A stretch of DNA of 64,000 nt from Streptomyces sp. NBC_01754 (GCF_035918015.1 NZ_CP109132.1:3286001-3350000), one strand, 5' to 3'; positions 1 through 8,571 are shown, counted from the stretch's first letter. The notes: generated by a model not told the origin, from the sequence alone. A program made the numbers and translations.

Positions 1-1
1 C

Positions 2-349
2 GCCGGTGTGCGCCTGCGGTGGGAAGCCGCCACTACAGCCGACCTGTACGCCCGCCTGCGCCCACGCGCCGGCCACGACGCCGAGCGAGACCTCGCCACT
101 CTCAGCACCTGCCCGCTGCTGATCCTGGACGACCTCGGCGCGGCCAAGCAGTCGGAGTGGACCGAGGAGATCACGTACCGGCTGATCAACCGCCGCTACA
201 CCGACCTGCTCCCCACCCTCCTCACGACCAATCTGCCGACCGCCGCGCTGCGCGACGCCGTCGGCGACCGCGTCGCCTCCCGTCTCGCCGAGATGACCAC
301 GACCGTCGTCCTCACCGGCGCAGACCGCAGACGCCGACCTCACGCCTGA
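2..349 (+). CDS. DnaC/IstB-like AAA+ ATPase, C-terminal part
   Basis: This is the 3' end of a gene that begins to the left of the window. The frame is already open at the first base, so the apparent start at 8 is probably internal. The fragment has a Walker B stretch (LLILDDLGA, about residues 37-45) followed by a sensor segment (LLTTNLP) and the conserved R-x-A-S-R-L arginine region, as in DnaC/IstB helicase-loader ATPases. Such genes sit beside transposases of IS21 type or in the replication modules of actinomycete integrative elements. The Walker A part lies outside the window. The next gene is a membrane protein 85 bases downstream on the same strand, followed by mobilization genes, which favours a replication or mobilization role over IS21. 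The family is clear; the exact role is not. Confidence 0.75.
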   Translation, partial: AGVRLRWEAATTADLYARLRPRAGHDAERDLATLSTCPLLILDDLGAAKQSEWTEEITYRLINRRYTDLLPTLLTTNLPTAALRDAVGDRVASRLAEMTTTVVLTGADRRRRPHA

Positions 350-434
350 CCGCACAGCGCCGACCCACCTCACCCCTTCCCCCCGCCGCCCGCCCGCGCC
401 CACGCCTGCCCAAACGGCCCCTGGAGACCCCTGC

Positions 435-1730
435 ATGACGCAACTCGCCCTGCCCACAATCGGGCACTGGACCTCAACGCCTCTCGCCCTTACCGCCCTC
501 CTGGGCACTTGCACGATGCTGCTGCTCGGCTTCCTGATCAGCCGGCGCACTACCCGAAACCGCAGTCGGCACCAGCCCGGTACACCTGCGGTCAGGGTCG
601 CCGCACTGGCCGCGGTCGGCTGTACCGCCTACAGCGCCGACACCAGCTGGCGGTTCGCCGCCGACTACCTGGACATGAGCGGTACCACCGAGCGCATCGC
701 GATGTTCGCCGCAGCCGAACTCGCCCTCTTCGCCACGGCGCTGCTCGCCCGGCAGAACCTGCACGGGCCCAAGCAGGCACCCGGCCTGCCCGGCACCCTG
801 ACCTGGGTTATCACCGCTGTGCAGGTGATCCCCGCGTACGCCGAGTCAGGCGTGGTCGGCGGCACAGTGCGAGCCTTCGTCGGCCCGATCATGGCCGCAC
901 TGCTCTGGCATCAGGCCATGGGCATCGAACTGCGTATCCGCACACCCGAGGGCGCTTCCCACAGCGTGCTCGCCCGGGTCGGACGCGAAGCACGCGAGCG
1001 CCTTCTCTCCCGCCTCGGCATCGCCGCACGCGATCGTGATGCCTCCCAGATCACCCGCGACCGGGCCACCCGCAAGGCCGTCGCCCTGGCCTCTCATCTC
1101 GCGGAGCGAACCCAGAAGCAGCGCGCCGGCTGGCGAGGTCGGCGCACTTCACGACGGCTTTCACAGGCCATCGCCCAAGCTGCGGTGGGCATCGACCAGC
1201 ATCAACGCGAAGTGCTGCTGCAGCAGCTCGCCGTCCGCCGTCACGCGGCAGCGCTGGCCACCATCGAACTCGCATCGCCTTGGACTGCTTCCACGCTGGA
1301 TGAGGGCGCGACGCATCGCGGCGAGACAACGACGCTCCAGCGCGGCCAGCCGAGTGCCGACTACGCCTTGCAGGGCGAGAAGGCCACGGAACACCCCGCC
1401 TCCCGCCTTCGCTCCAAGCTCCTGCCTCCTCGATCCGTGCAGAACCGACTTCCCCTGCACGATTCTGCCCCCGATCGCGAGACCACCGAGCCGGCCCCCG
1501 AGGTCGACGTCCCCGCCGCGCAACGCTACGGACGTCCTCCCGGCGCCGAAATGGAGGAACTGCTCGCGATCGGCCGCAGGGCCATCGCTACGCACGGAAC
1601 AGCCACTCGCGCCGTGCTGCGGAACGCCATTCGCGCGGCCGAGCTCACCATCTCCGAAGACCGGCTCACCGAACTCAAGGCCCTCCTAGCCGCAGAGCCG
1701 GACGCCAAGAGCGGCATCCCGTCGGGCTGA
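435..1730 (+). CDS. Membrane protein of a mobilizable/conjugative element (DUF2637-like topology)
   Basis: The 431-residue protein has about four hydrophobic segments in its first 170 residues (near 14-36, 53-70, 85-105 and 115-160). A long, charged, probably cytoplasmic C-terminal half follows, rich in Arg and Ala and helical. This plan (membrane N-terminus, WH and GP residues in the last membrane segment, variable tail) resembles the DUF2637/Spd-type proteins found in transfer regions of Streptomyces plasmids and integrative elements, but I do not see a diagnostic motif. It starts with ATG and lies between the DnaC-like gene and the mob genes. Its stop codon is inside a 26-bp perfect palindrome. 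The coding call is strong; the family assignment is tentative. Confidence 0.7.
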   Translation: MTQLALPTIGHWTSTPLALTALLGTCTMLLLGFLISRRTTRNRSRHQPGTPAVRVAALAAVGCTAYSADTSWRFAADYLDMSGTTERIAMFAAAELALFATALLARQNLHGPKQAPGLPGTLTWVITAVQVIPAYAESGVVGGTVRAFVGPIMAALLWHQAMGIELRIRTPEGASHSVLARVGREARERLLSRLGIAARDRDASQITRDRATRKAVALASHLAERTQKQRAGWRGRRTSRRLSQAIAQAAVGIDQHQREVLLQQLAVRRHAAALATIELASPWTASTLDEGATHRGETTTLQRGQPSADYALQGEKATEHPASRLRSKLLPPRSVQNRLPLHDSAPDRETTEPAPEVDVPAAQRYGRPPGAEMEELLAIGRRAIATHGTATRAVLRNAIRAAELTISEDRLTELKALLAAEPDAKSGIPSG

Positions 1731-1749
1731 CCGGATATCCGGTCAGCCC
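1724..1749. terminator. 26-bp perfect palindrome over the stop codon
   Basis: The sequence reads identically on both strands over 26 bases, centred on GGATATCC, and includes the TGA stop of the membrane-protein gene. No T-run follows. It could act as a hairpin terminator, as many Streptomyces terminators lack the T-run, or as a binding site of a dimeric protein near the origin of transfer. Confidence 0.5.
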
Positions 1750-2019
1750 CCGGACGCCCGCACGGAGACCTGTGGACCAGCCACTCCGTCTGGTCCACGG
1801 GCCCGCCTCATTCGCACCGCTATGCCAGGCACGCACGCCCCTCCCCCACGCTCTCCCACTCGAACCAGCGGGAGGCGGGGCTGCTGCACGTTCGTCGGCC
1901 TGGTGCGCACTCCCCTCCCCATACCAGGAGCTGATCTCCATACAGGATTCGTACCCCAACAGCCCCGTGCACCAGAACGCGACCCACACCACGCCAACCC
2001 AAAGCGGAGCAAGTTGGAG

Positions 2020-2054
2020 GTTCGGACACTCCCCCGCAGGGGGAGCGTCCGAAC
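2020..2054. other. 16-bp inverted repeat, candidate oriT/nic hairpin
   Basis: Arms of 16 bases (left arm starts GTTCGGAC, right arm ends GTCCGAAC) flank a GCA loop with a single A/C mismatch. It lies immediately upstream of the MobC-like and relaxase genes, where MOBP-type systems usually place oriT. The position and asymmetry fit an origin of transfer, but a terminator or regulatory hairpin is possible. No nic site can be assigned by eye. Confidence 0.45.
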
Positions 2055-2071
2055 CCAGCCCCGCCCCGGGG

Positions 2072-2566
2072 GTGACGGGGTCCGACCAGCGCCAGGGGGC
2101 GCCGGACGGAAAGGCTGCGACCGAGGGCGGATCGCAGCCAACAACGGCCGTCCGCAAGCGCCGCCCCAAGGGAAAATCGCGACCGCGCGACAAGAAGCAG
2201 CGTCCCGCCCAGAGCGTCCGCCTCAACGAACGCGAACACACAGTCATCCAGGCCGGCGCCGACGCCGTCGGCATGAGCGTCGCCGGGTTCCTCGCCCACT
2301 CCGCCTTGGCCGCCGCACGCGACCAGACCCGCACCGCCGCAACCATCGCCGCCGACCAGGACATCCTCACCGAGCTCTTCGCCACCGGACGCAAGCTCGG
2401 CTGGGCTGGCAGCAACCTCAACCAGATGACCAAGGCCCTCAACTCGGGCGGCGACATCAACGGCGCCAGCATCGAGGAAACCCTCGCCGACGTCCGCCGC
2501 GCGGCCACAGCCACCAGAGCGGCCGTTGAACGCATTAACAACCGCCAGACAGACGAGACCACTTGA
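2072..2566 (+). CDS. mobC: MobC-like relaxosome protein
   Basis: About 164 residues. A basic N-terminal tract (RKRRPKGKSRPRDKK) leads into a ribbon-helix-helix-like segment (SVRLNEREHTVIQAGADAVG, then MSVAGFLAHSAL). A helical C-terminus contains the G-x-NLNQ-like core (LGWAGSNLNQMTKALN) typical of plasmid MobC accessory proteins, which bind oriT and assist the relaxase. The reading frame stays open upstream to 1772, but that stretch contains the hairpin at 2020-2054 and does not look coding. GTG at 2072 is the only sensible start after the hairpin, though it has no good ribosome-binding site. It overlaps the relaxase gene by four bases, so the two are probably translationally coupled. Confidence 0.75.
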   Translation: MTGSDQRQGAPDGKAATEGGSQPTTAVRKRRPKGKSRPRDKKQRPAQSVRLNEREHTVIQAGADAVGMSVAGFLAHSALAAARDQTRTAATIAADQDILTELFATGRKLGWAGSNLNQMTKALNSGGDINGASIEETLADVRRAATATRAAVERINNRQTDETT

Positions 2567-4302
2567 TCCCCCGCATCCACAAGCAAGGCAGCAGCACCCG
2601 CGGCCTGCTCAACTACCTCTACGGCAAGGGCACCCGCGAAGAGCACGTCGACCCACACCTGGTCGCCTCCTTCGACGACATGGCGCCTGACCCTGGCCGC
2701 GACCCCTCCGCGACGAAGGAAGACCTCCAGCGGCTCCTCGACCAGCCACTGCACCTCCTCGACGCAGACCAGCGGCCCGACAAGCACGTGTGGCACTGCT
2801 CCGTACGCGCGGCACGCGCCGACCGCGCCCTGAGCGACCAGGAGTGGGGCGACATCGCCCGCCGCATCGTGGCCGCCACCGGCATCGACTCCGGCGGCCC
2901 AGACGACGCCGGATGCCGGTGGGCCGCTGTCCGCCACGCCGACGACCACATCCACATCATCGCCACCCTCGTACGCGAAGACGGCCGCCGCCCCGACCAC
3001 CACCGCTCCGGCCAACGCGCCCAGGCCGAAGCCCGTCTCATCGAAGCCGATTACGACCTGCACCGCGTCACCCCCGGCGACGGCACCGCAGCCAAACGCC
3101 CCACCAGCGCCGAGCGCCACAAAGCCGAACGGCAAGGGCGAGAGCGCACGGCGCGGGAGAAGCTGCGCGATGCTGTGCGCGGCGCATCGGCCGGAGCCGC
3201 CTCCACGGACGAGTTCTTCGACCGTCTGGCCGCCGAGGGTCTGCTGATCCGCAAGCGGATCGCGCCATCGGGCGACCTGCTCGGCTACAAGGTCGCGCTT
3301 CCTGGCGACCGCAACAAGGACGACGAGCCGGTCTTCTATGCCGGCTCCACCCTCGCACCCGACCTGTCCCTGCCCCGCATCCGCGAACGCTGGTCCCTCC
3401 AAGCAGAGGCGGTCTCCGAGGGCGGGCCTGAGCCGGTGCAGCCCGTCCTGCCGCCGGTAACCCATCCCGCGTTCGCTCGGCGCCGGGCTGCCGCTGCCGC
3501 CTGGCAGGGCCTGCTGATCATCGATCACGGCGACGACGGCATAGCAGCCGCGCAGATTTCCGCAGCAGGGGAAGTCCTGGACGCGCTTGCCAAGACCTCT
3601 GCCGCCCACACCCGCACTGCACTCCGGCAGGCGGCCTTCGTGTTCGAGCGGGCCAGCCGCTCCCACCTGCGCGCCGTACGCGGGCACGACCACGCCCTGC
3701 GGCAGGCTGCGCACGATCTCGTCCACAGTGGCCCCGCCCTCGGCCGCGGGGAAGACGGGGCCACTACGGCGATGGTCATCGACATGGCCGTCTTCCTCGC
3801 CATCGCCGCAGCGAACTGGCACGCCAAGAGGCACCACAGCCAGCAGGCAGCCGCAGCCCAACAAGCCGCCGAGCATCTGCGCACCGCCTACCAGGCCGCC
3901 GCGGCCTACCCCATCGCCGCCCTCCGCCAGCGAGGCCAGCAACTGACACCACGGATCCGGCAGGGGCAAGCCGCTCTCCTGCACCAGGCGCTACCAGAGC
4001 TCGCGGAGCGAATCCAGGCCGAGCCCGGCTGGCCCGCCCTGGCCGCCACCCTCGCGGACGCCCGGCAGGCAGGCCACGACCCCGCCGCCCTGCTCGCCGG
4101 CGCCGCACGGCGCCGCGAGCTTGGCAGCGCCGACTCCATCAGCGATGTCCTCGTCTGGCGCCTGCGCCGCAGCGCGCACCTACCCGCCGCACCCGAAACG
4201 CCACAGGTCACGCCCGACCGAGACGGCCGGCACACCCCGGCCCCAGCCCCCACCACACCATCGGCGGCCAGGGCAGCGAACTACTCCAGCCGTCGTCCCT
4301 GA
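2563..4302 (+). CDS. Relaxase/mobilization nuclease (MobA/VirD2-like, MOBP type)
   Basis: The 579-residue protein starts at TTG, which overlaps the stop of the MobC gene (TTGA). The N-terminus carries the putative nucleophilic tyrosine region (LLNYLYGKG, Tyr18/Tyr20). The metal-binding motif follows at His125, His129 and His131 (HADDHIHII), as in the relaxase/VirD2 domain. The C-terminal 300 residues are helical, Ala- and Arg-rich, and lack a recognizable helicase or primase domain. Together with MobC this would nick oriT and lead a DNA strand into a recipient using another element's transfer machinery. No type IV secretion genes and no FtsK/TraB pump are visible in the window, so the element appears mobilizable rather than self-transmissible on this evidence. 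Confidence 0.88.
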   Translation: MIPRIHKQGSSTRGLLNYLYGKGTREEHVDPHLVASFDDMAPDPGRDPSATKEDLQRLLDQPLHLLDADQRPDKHVWHCSVRAARADRALSDQEWGDIARRIVAATGIDSGGPDDAGCRWAAVRHADDHIHIIATLVREDGRRPDHHRSGQRAQAEARLIEADYDLHRVTPGDGTAAKRPTSAERHKAERQGRERTAREKLRDAVRGASAGAASTDEFFDRLAAEGLLIRKRIAPSGDLLGYKVALPGDRNKDDEPVFYAGSTLAPDLSLPRIRERWSLQAEAVSEGGPEPVQPVLPPVTHPAFARRRAAAAAWQGLLIIDHGDDGIAAAQISAAGEVLDALAKTSAAHTRTALRQAAFVFERASRSHLRAVRGHDHALRQAAHDLVHSGPALGRGEDGATTAMVIDMAVFLAIAAANWHAKRHHSQQAAAAQQAAEHLRTAYQAAAAYPIAALRQRGQQLTPRIRQGQAALLHQALPELAERIQAEPGWPALAATLADARQAGHDPAALLAGAARRRELGSADSISDVLVWRLRRSAHLPAAPETPQVTPDRDGRHTPAPAPTTPSAARAANYSSRRP

Positions 4303-4442
4303 CCCAGAAATGCGGGCGCATCAAAGTCGACGATCGCTGGTTAGAAGCTGATCTCAACGATGCCTACGAGCTGACACAGCATCCAGCACTGTCCCAGCCC
4401 GCCCTGGCAACTGTCCGCCACCCACAGCTGCCAGTGCAGCGC

Positions 4443-4476
4443 GAAGCCGGGCCTCCCACACGGGAGGCCCGGCTTC
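4443..4476. terminator. Bidirectional hairpin terminator
   Basis: A perfect 15-bp GC-rich stem (left arm starts GAAGCCGGG, right arm ends CCCGGCTTC) has a four-base ACAC loop. It lies between the converging relaxase gene and the DUF317 gene. It very likely terminates both. Confidence 0.8.
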
Positions 4477-4494
4477 ATAGCGCGGCAGTACTGC

Positions 4495-5229
4495 TCAGCC
4501 GGCAGGGGCACACAGGAGCAGGTCCAGCGTGTTTTCCGGCAGTACCCGGCGCAGAACCGGTGCGGTGGAGCTGAGCGAGGAGGCGAACGAGGCGACAAGG
4601 CTGTGCGGCACGCTGGCGCTGAATGACGCAGCCCACAAGCACTCGGCATCCATGCCGAGTTCAGCCCATGCCTGCCAGCCTGCCGCCCCCGGTACATCGC
4701 CCTCGACAATCAGGGCGCGGGGATCTGCATCCTGGATGAGGGGTGGCATCTCGCCGAAGCTGAGACGAGAGGTAAAGGTTGGGTGCATGGCCGCCGCATG
4801 GGGGTGGTCGGCGTCCAGGAGCCAACCGTTCGCAGCGGCCGCTTCGAGAACCGCCTGGGGGCTCGCGGCCACATTGGTGGGCTGGCCGCATTCTTCGAGC
4901 GCGAGAAGAAAGTCGGCGATGGCCTCGCCGGGAATGCCGGGGGTGAAGTAGGCGGACCAGTCCGCGAGTGACCTGCTCGCATCCGAGCGGGCAGAGATTT
5001 GCCACGCGATCGGCAGCCCACCGAGGTGAAACGGCTCGTCCGACAGCGTCCACTGAGCCCACCGGAGGGCATCGGGACTCATGTGCAGGACGGTACTGCG
5101 CAGGACCTGGCGGTCCTCCAGCGGCTCGTCGAGCTCACGTCGCCCGCGGACGGTTGTCAGGCTCGTCCAGCCGAAGCCGGCGAGGCTGTCCGCTACGACG
5201 TCGTAGAGACAACCGTCGTCGCCGGCCAA
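4495..5229 (-). CDS. DUF317 domain protein, start codon uncertain
   Basis: The protein belongs to the DUF317 family, which is largely confined to Streptomyces and is common on its plasmids and islands. The function is unknown. The conserved segments RSTVLHMSPDALRWAQWTL and DWSAYFTPGIPGEAIADFL are visible. The first usable codon is TTG at 5229. The family-like frame continues upstream of it (residues ALPAYWVGPRHLAGDDG, to about 5262) without any ATG, GTG or TTG until an in-frame TAA at 5380-5382. The gene has therefore either lost its native start or uses a non-standard one such as CTG at 5259. It faces the relaxase gene across a shared terminator. A second DUF317-like gene lies upstream on the same strand. 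Confidence 0.7.
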   Translation of the reverse strand: MAGDDGCLYDVVADSLAGFGWTSLTTVRGRRELDEPLEDRQVLRSTVLHMSPDALRWAQWTLSDEPFHLGGLPIAWQISARSDASRSLADWSAYFTPGIPGEAIADFLLALEECGQPTNVAASPQAVLEAAAANGWLLDADHPHAAAMHPTFTSRLSFGEMPPLIQDADPRALIVEGDVPGAAGWQAWAELGMDAECLWAASFSASVPHSLVASFASSLSSTAPVLRRVLPENTLDLLLCAPAG

Positions 5230-5444
5230 GTGCCGGGGACCGACCCAGTACGCCGGCAGGGCGCCCCGGTTAGGCGTGGACGGGTCGAGCCGAGGGTTGG
5301 GATACAGGGCGCCTCCAAGGGCTGGGTGCGGGTCTACTGGAATCGTCTTGCTTCCGGACAGCGGGCTGACGGGCCCGGATTACCAACCCGTTCATGGGCG
5401 AGGTAGCTGGCAGTAGCCGCGCCAGTTAGCGCCGGCTGACCGGC

Positions 5445-5798
5445 CTACCGAGGACGCGCGGTTTCCAGCACGCGCGTCACAGCGGCGGCAACAACATCCG
5501 CCGGGGTCTCGGCGTCGAAGGAGATGCTGTAGCCAGGCACCTTCGTGGTACCGGTGACGGCGATCTTCCAGCCTTCGCCGTCGACTCCAGGGCGGCCGAG
5601 CGGAAACCAGCCCAAGTAGAACCGGCCATCCTTCGAATTGACGTGCACATCGGCGCGGTCGTCCACAACCATGTGGAAATCTTCGGCGGAGAACTGATCC
5701 ATCACGAGCGTCGGCTGGCCTGGGCCAAGCTGCCAGTCGCGTACTTTCAGGGCCTCGGCGGTGGTAGAGAAACCGGGGCTCATAGATGCCGCGGTCAC
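5445..5798 (-). CDS. Short DUF317-like protein
   Basis: About 117 residues. The body (WQLGPGQPTLVMDQFSAEDF, then DGRFYLGWFPLGRP and the closing helix PADVVAAAVTRVLETA) matches one DUF317-type unit. I chose GTG at 5798 because GAGAGG lies eight bases before it. GTG at 5807 and ATG at 5783 are alternatives. It lies upstream of and codirectional with the longer DUF317 gene, about 65 bases from the end of that gene's open frame, so the two may be cotranscribed. The function is unknown; these proteins are frequent neighbours of transfer genes in Streptomyces elements. Confidence 0.7.
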   Translation of the reverse strand: MTAASMSPGFSTTAEALKVRDWQLGPGQPTLVMDQFSAEDFHMVVDDRADVHVNSKDGRFYLGWFPLGRPGVDGEGWKIAVTGTTKVPGYSISFDAETPADVVAAAVTRVLETARPR

Positions 5799-6080
5799 GG
5801 CGATCACCTCTCTGGCCTGGGGTTTCCGGAAGGTCGTCTACGTTGACATCCCTCTGCACCCGCTGACCAGTCTTCCGCGACCCTTTCCTGTCTGCCCCCG
5901 GCGAACTAGTGTCCGTTGTCATCCAACCGAGGCGTTTGACAGCGAACCCAGTCGTTTCGGCTTCTCTGACAGTCCCGTGATCCGCCGGACGGGGTCGGCG
6001 GCCGGACGTACAGTGTCGGGGTCATCGCTCCCGGGATGCGGGCGGCGGACGCAGGGCATCCCGCAGGTCGAAGGTGGGGC

Positions 6081-6956
6081 ATGGACAGCAGCAAGTACGA
6101 CGAGTACAAGGCCACGGTCAGAGTCCCGAAGGGCGCGCGTTTCACGCGGTCCCGGAAGACCGAGGGCGCCTATCGCGGTATGACACGTGACCCCGACACC
6201 AATCAGGTGGGTCAAGCCGAGTTCTTCTTGGAGACGGAGAACGAGCCGGATCCGGTGACGGCGTACCCGCAGGGTTGGCCCGACTCTGACCGGCACGAGT
6301 CGGAGGCCCAAGCGCAGGAGCGTCGAGAGAACGCGGAGTTCCTTGCCGAGGTGCTCGTCCAGATCGGCCTCAGATTGACGGAGAAGGCCGCGCCGCACGT
6401 CAGGAAGTGGTGGCATGAACAGGCGCTTCCGGCAGTGAAGGCCAAGTGGAACGACCAGGCGCTCCCGTCCGTGAAGGCGAAGTGGAGCAGCGTGGCACGA
6501 AGTCGCACGAGTGACCGCCGGGCTGAGGCCGCGGAGGGCCGGCAGGAAGGCGACACCGCTTCAGGTGATCAGCGGACGATCATGAGCGTCACGGAGGCGC
6601 GGAAGCGGATCGCTGCGGCTGTGCTGGCCAGGGTATACAGCGATGGGCAGCTACGGCTGGTGCGCAACGCCCGGGTCGTGGATGAGGGAGACGACGGTCC
6701 GGTGGAGCTGGAGGCAACAGACGATCTCACGCCTCAGCGCATCGGGGAGTACGTCGCGTTGATGCTTGAGGCGAACCCTTCGTTGCTCGGCGAGGACACC
6801 CTGGCCGAGCTCGGGCAGCTCGTCGCGAAAATTCGAGCCGACGGCGGCTACGTTCCCATCCCGAGAGCGGAAGGTGTGCTGCGGCACGACGGCTCTCCGT
6901 CTCAACTGGTCTGGTCGCCGCAGGTCACCCCCCTTACCCCGGATCAGATTCATTGA
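6081..6956 (+). CDS. Hypothetical protein, actinomycete accessory type
   Basis: The 291-residue protein starts at ATG 6081, six bases or less after an AAGGTGGGG ribosome-binding site. An upstream in-frame start at 6036 lacks one. I recognize no domain. The middle contains two near-identical 11-residue units (EQALPAVKAKW and DQALPSVKAKW, about residues 115-140), suggesting a short internal duplication. The C-terminal part (from about 170) looks globular, with VTEARKRIAAAVLARVYSDG and a helix-rich segment. There is no signal peptide or membrane span. The gene stands alone between the DUF317 genes and an IS630 insertion. Proteins of this kind are common in variable Streptomyces regions, and I can give no function. 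Confidence 0.65.
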   Translation: MDSSKYDEYKATVRVPKGARFTRSRKTEGAYRGMTRDPDTNQVGQAEFFLETENEPDPVTAYPQGWPDSDRHESEAQAQERRENAEFLAEVLVQIGLRLTEKAAPHVRKWWHEQALPAVKAKWNDQALPSVKAKWSSVARSRTSDRRAEAAEGRQEGDTASGDQRTIMSVTEARKRIAAAVLARVYSDGQLRLVRNARVVDEGDDGPVELEATDDLTPQRIGEYVALMLEANPSLLGEDTLAELGQLVAKIRADGGYVPIPRAEGVLRHDGSPSQLVWSPQVTPLTPDQIH

Positions 6957-7042
6957 GACGGGACAAGACTCGCTGACACCCAACCTAGTCGCCCCAGGTC
7001 AGTGGCTCGCACTCGACTATCTTCATTGTCAAAAGACAACTA

Positions 7043-8192
7043 GTGTCCTGAGTCGTAAGTCTGCGGGCGGTTATAGAGTGGGTTGATGCCTGGTCCGAAG
7101 CCGCTGTCGCTGGAGTTGTCCGATCACGAACGCCGGGTGCTGCGGGGCTGGTTGCGCAAGCAGACGGCGTCTCAGGCGTTGGTGCTGCGGTCGAGGATCG
7201 TGCTGGCGTGCGCGGAGGGCCGGCCGAACGCGCAGGTCGCGCAGGATCTCGGTGTCTCGCGGGAGACCGCACGCAAGTGGCGGGCCCGGTTCGCCGCGGA
7301 CCGGCTGGAGGGCCTGGTGGACCGGCTGGAGGGCCTGGTGGACCGGCCCCGTTCGGGGGCGCCGCGAAAGATCACGGACGAGCAGGTCGAGGCGCTGGTC
7401 ACCAGGACCCTGGATCAGGCGCCGCCGACGGGCGATTCGCACTGGTCGACGCGTTCGATGGCCGAGGCCGCAGGAATGTCGCAGTCGGCCGTCTCGCGGA
7501 TCTGGCGGGCCTTCGGCCTCAAGCCGCACATCGTGGAGACCTGGAAGCTGTCGACCGACCCGCAGTTCGTGACCAAAGTCCGCGACGTGGTGGGCATCTA
7601 CCTCTCCCCGCCCGAGAACGCGCTGGTCCTGGCGGTGGACGAGAAGTCGCAGATACAGGCCCTGGACCGGACCCAGCCAGTGCTGCCGATGGCCCCGGCC
7701 ACGCCGGCGAAGATGACCCACGACTACGTCCGGCACGGCACGACCAGCCTGTTCGCGGCCCTGGACATCGCCTCCGGCTCGGTCATCGCCCAGCACTACC
7801 GCCGCCATCGCCACCAGGAGTTCCTCCGCTTCCTGAAGGTCATCGACGCCGCCGTCCCCAAGAACCTCGAACTCCACCTGATCCTGGACAACTACGCCAC
7901 CCACAAAACCGAGCCGGTCAAGAAGTGGCTGCTGCGGCACCCCCGCTTCCACCTGCACTTCACCCCCACCTCCGCCTCATGGCTCAACCTCGTCGAGCGC
8001 TGGTTCGCCGAACTGACCTGCCGCAAACTCCGCCGCTCGGCCCACCGCAGCGTCGTCGAACTCGAACGCGACATCCGCCGCTGGATCAACGAGTGGAACA
8101 AGAACCCCAAGCCGTTCATCTGGACGAAGACCGCCGACGACATCCTCGACACCCTCGCCGCATACTGCACACGAATTAACGACTCAGGACAC
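7043..8192 (+). mobile_element. IS630-family insertion sequence, complete
   Basis: The element is about 1150 bases, bounded by near-terminal inverted repeats that are identical over at least 14 bases (left GTGTCCTGAGTCGT, right ACGACTCAGGACAC). It is flanked on each side by TA (7041-7042 and 8193-8194), the target duplication expected for IS630/Tc1 transposases, within a CTAG target. One transposase gene fills it. Perfect repeats and an intact gene suggest a recent, possibly active insertion. Confidence 0.88.
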
Positions 8193-8195
8193 TAG
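7086..8195 (+). CDS. IS630-family transposase
   Basis: The 369-residue protein has an N-terminal helix-turn-helix (VAQDLGVSRETARKW, about residues 48-62) and a second DNA-binding helix region. A DDE integrase core follows: Asp in LAVDEKSQIQALDRTQP, Asp in LILDNYATHK, and Glu in WLNLVERWFAEL. The length fits the family. ATG 7086 follows a TTG codon at 7083, and either could serve. A 21-bp unit is tandemly duplicated near residues 71-85, giving DRLEGLV twice. The last sense codon lies at the element's edge: the TAG stop at 8193-8195 is formed by the TA target duplication plus the flanking G, not by the element itself. Confidence 0.92.
   Translation: MPGPKPLSLELSDHERRVLRGWLRKQTASQALVLRSRIVLACAEGRPNAQVAQDLGVSRETARKWRARFAADRLEGLVDRLEGLVDRPRSGAPRKITDEQVEALVTRTLDQAPPTGDSHWSTRSMAEAAGMSQSAVSRIWRAFGLKPHIVETWKLSTDPQFVTKVRDVVGIYLSPPENALVLAVDEKSQIQALDRTQPVLPMAPATPAKMTHDYVRHGTTSLFAALDIASGSVIAQHYRRHRHQEFLRFLKVIDAAVPKNLELHLILDNYATHKTEPVKKWLLRHPRFHLHFTPTSASWLNLVERWFAELTCRKLRRSAHRSVVELERDIRRWINEWNKNPKPFIWTKTADDILDTLAAYCTRINDSGH
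7299..7340 (+). repeat. 21-bp tandem duplication inside the IS630 transposase gene
   Basis: Two identical, adjacent 21-base units (each starting GACCGGCTGG) encode DRLEGLV twice in frame, between the first helix-turn-helix and the second DNA-binding segment. The frame is kept, so the protein has seven extra residues. Confidence 0.9.
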
Positions 8196-8196
8196 T

Positions 8197-8571
8197 GACC
8201 GAGGACATCAAACTGAGTCCGGGGATCCTTCCCGTGCCCAGGTCGCGGCGTTGGCAGCTAGGACCATTCCGATGTGCCGGTGGCGATCTGAAGCCCCTCC
8301 CCCGGGTGGCGGGATCGATGTCAGAAGCATTCCGCTCTCGTGCACACCAACACTGGCCTCGAACGAGCGCCTCCCGAAAACGGTCCACGTCTCCCTTCGC
8401 CACACCTACTCATAGCCGGTCGGAGCCTGCGTAGTACGTGGAGAGTTCGCACGCGATCTCTGCAAGCAGTTGGAGACGACGCCCCGTACGAATCAGCCCT
8501 ACGGGGGGACACACGCCGGGCGCCGCACTCAAGTGCACGGCTCGAGCCAGCCAGTCGCGACAATCGCGGTC
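8197..8571. other. Intergenic, no feature recognized
   Basis: About 375 bases between the IS630 element and the next probable gene. Open frames here have no family-like content and no convincing ribosome-binding site. I see no RNA gene or strong hairpin. Confidence 0.5.

Noticed and set aside
1675..3984. A 769-codon open frame on the minus strand opposite the mob genes
   Set aside because: It is antisense to MobC and relaxase genes with recognizable motifs. Its translation is low-complexity Val/Gly/Ala, typical of the opposite strand of high-GC genes.
5905..5914. ACTAGTGTCC as a second end of the IS630 element
   Set aside because: Only ten bases match the element end and target, with no partner end nearby.
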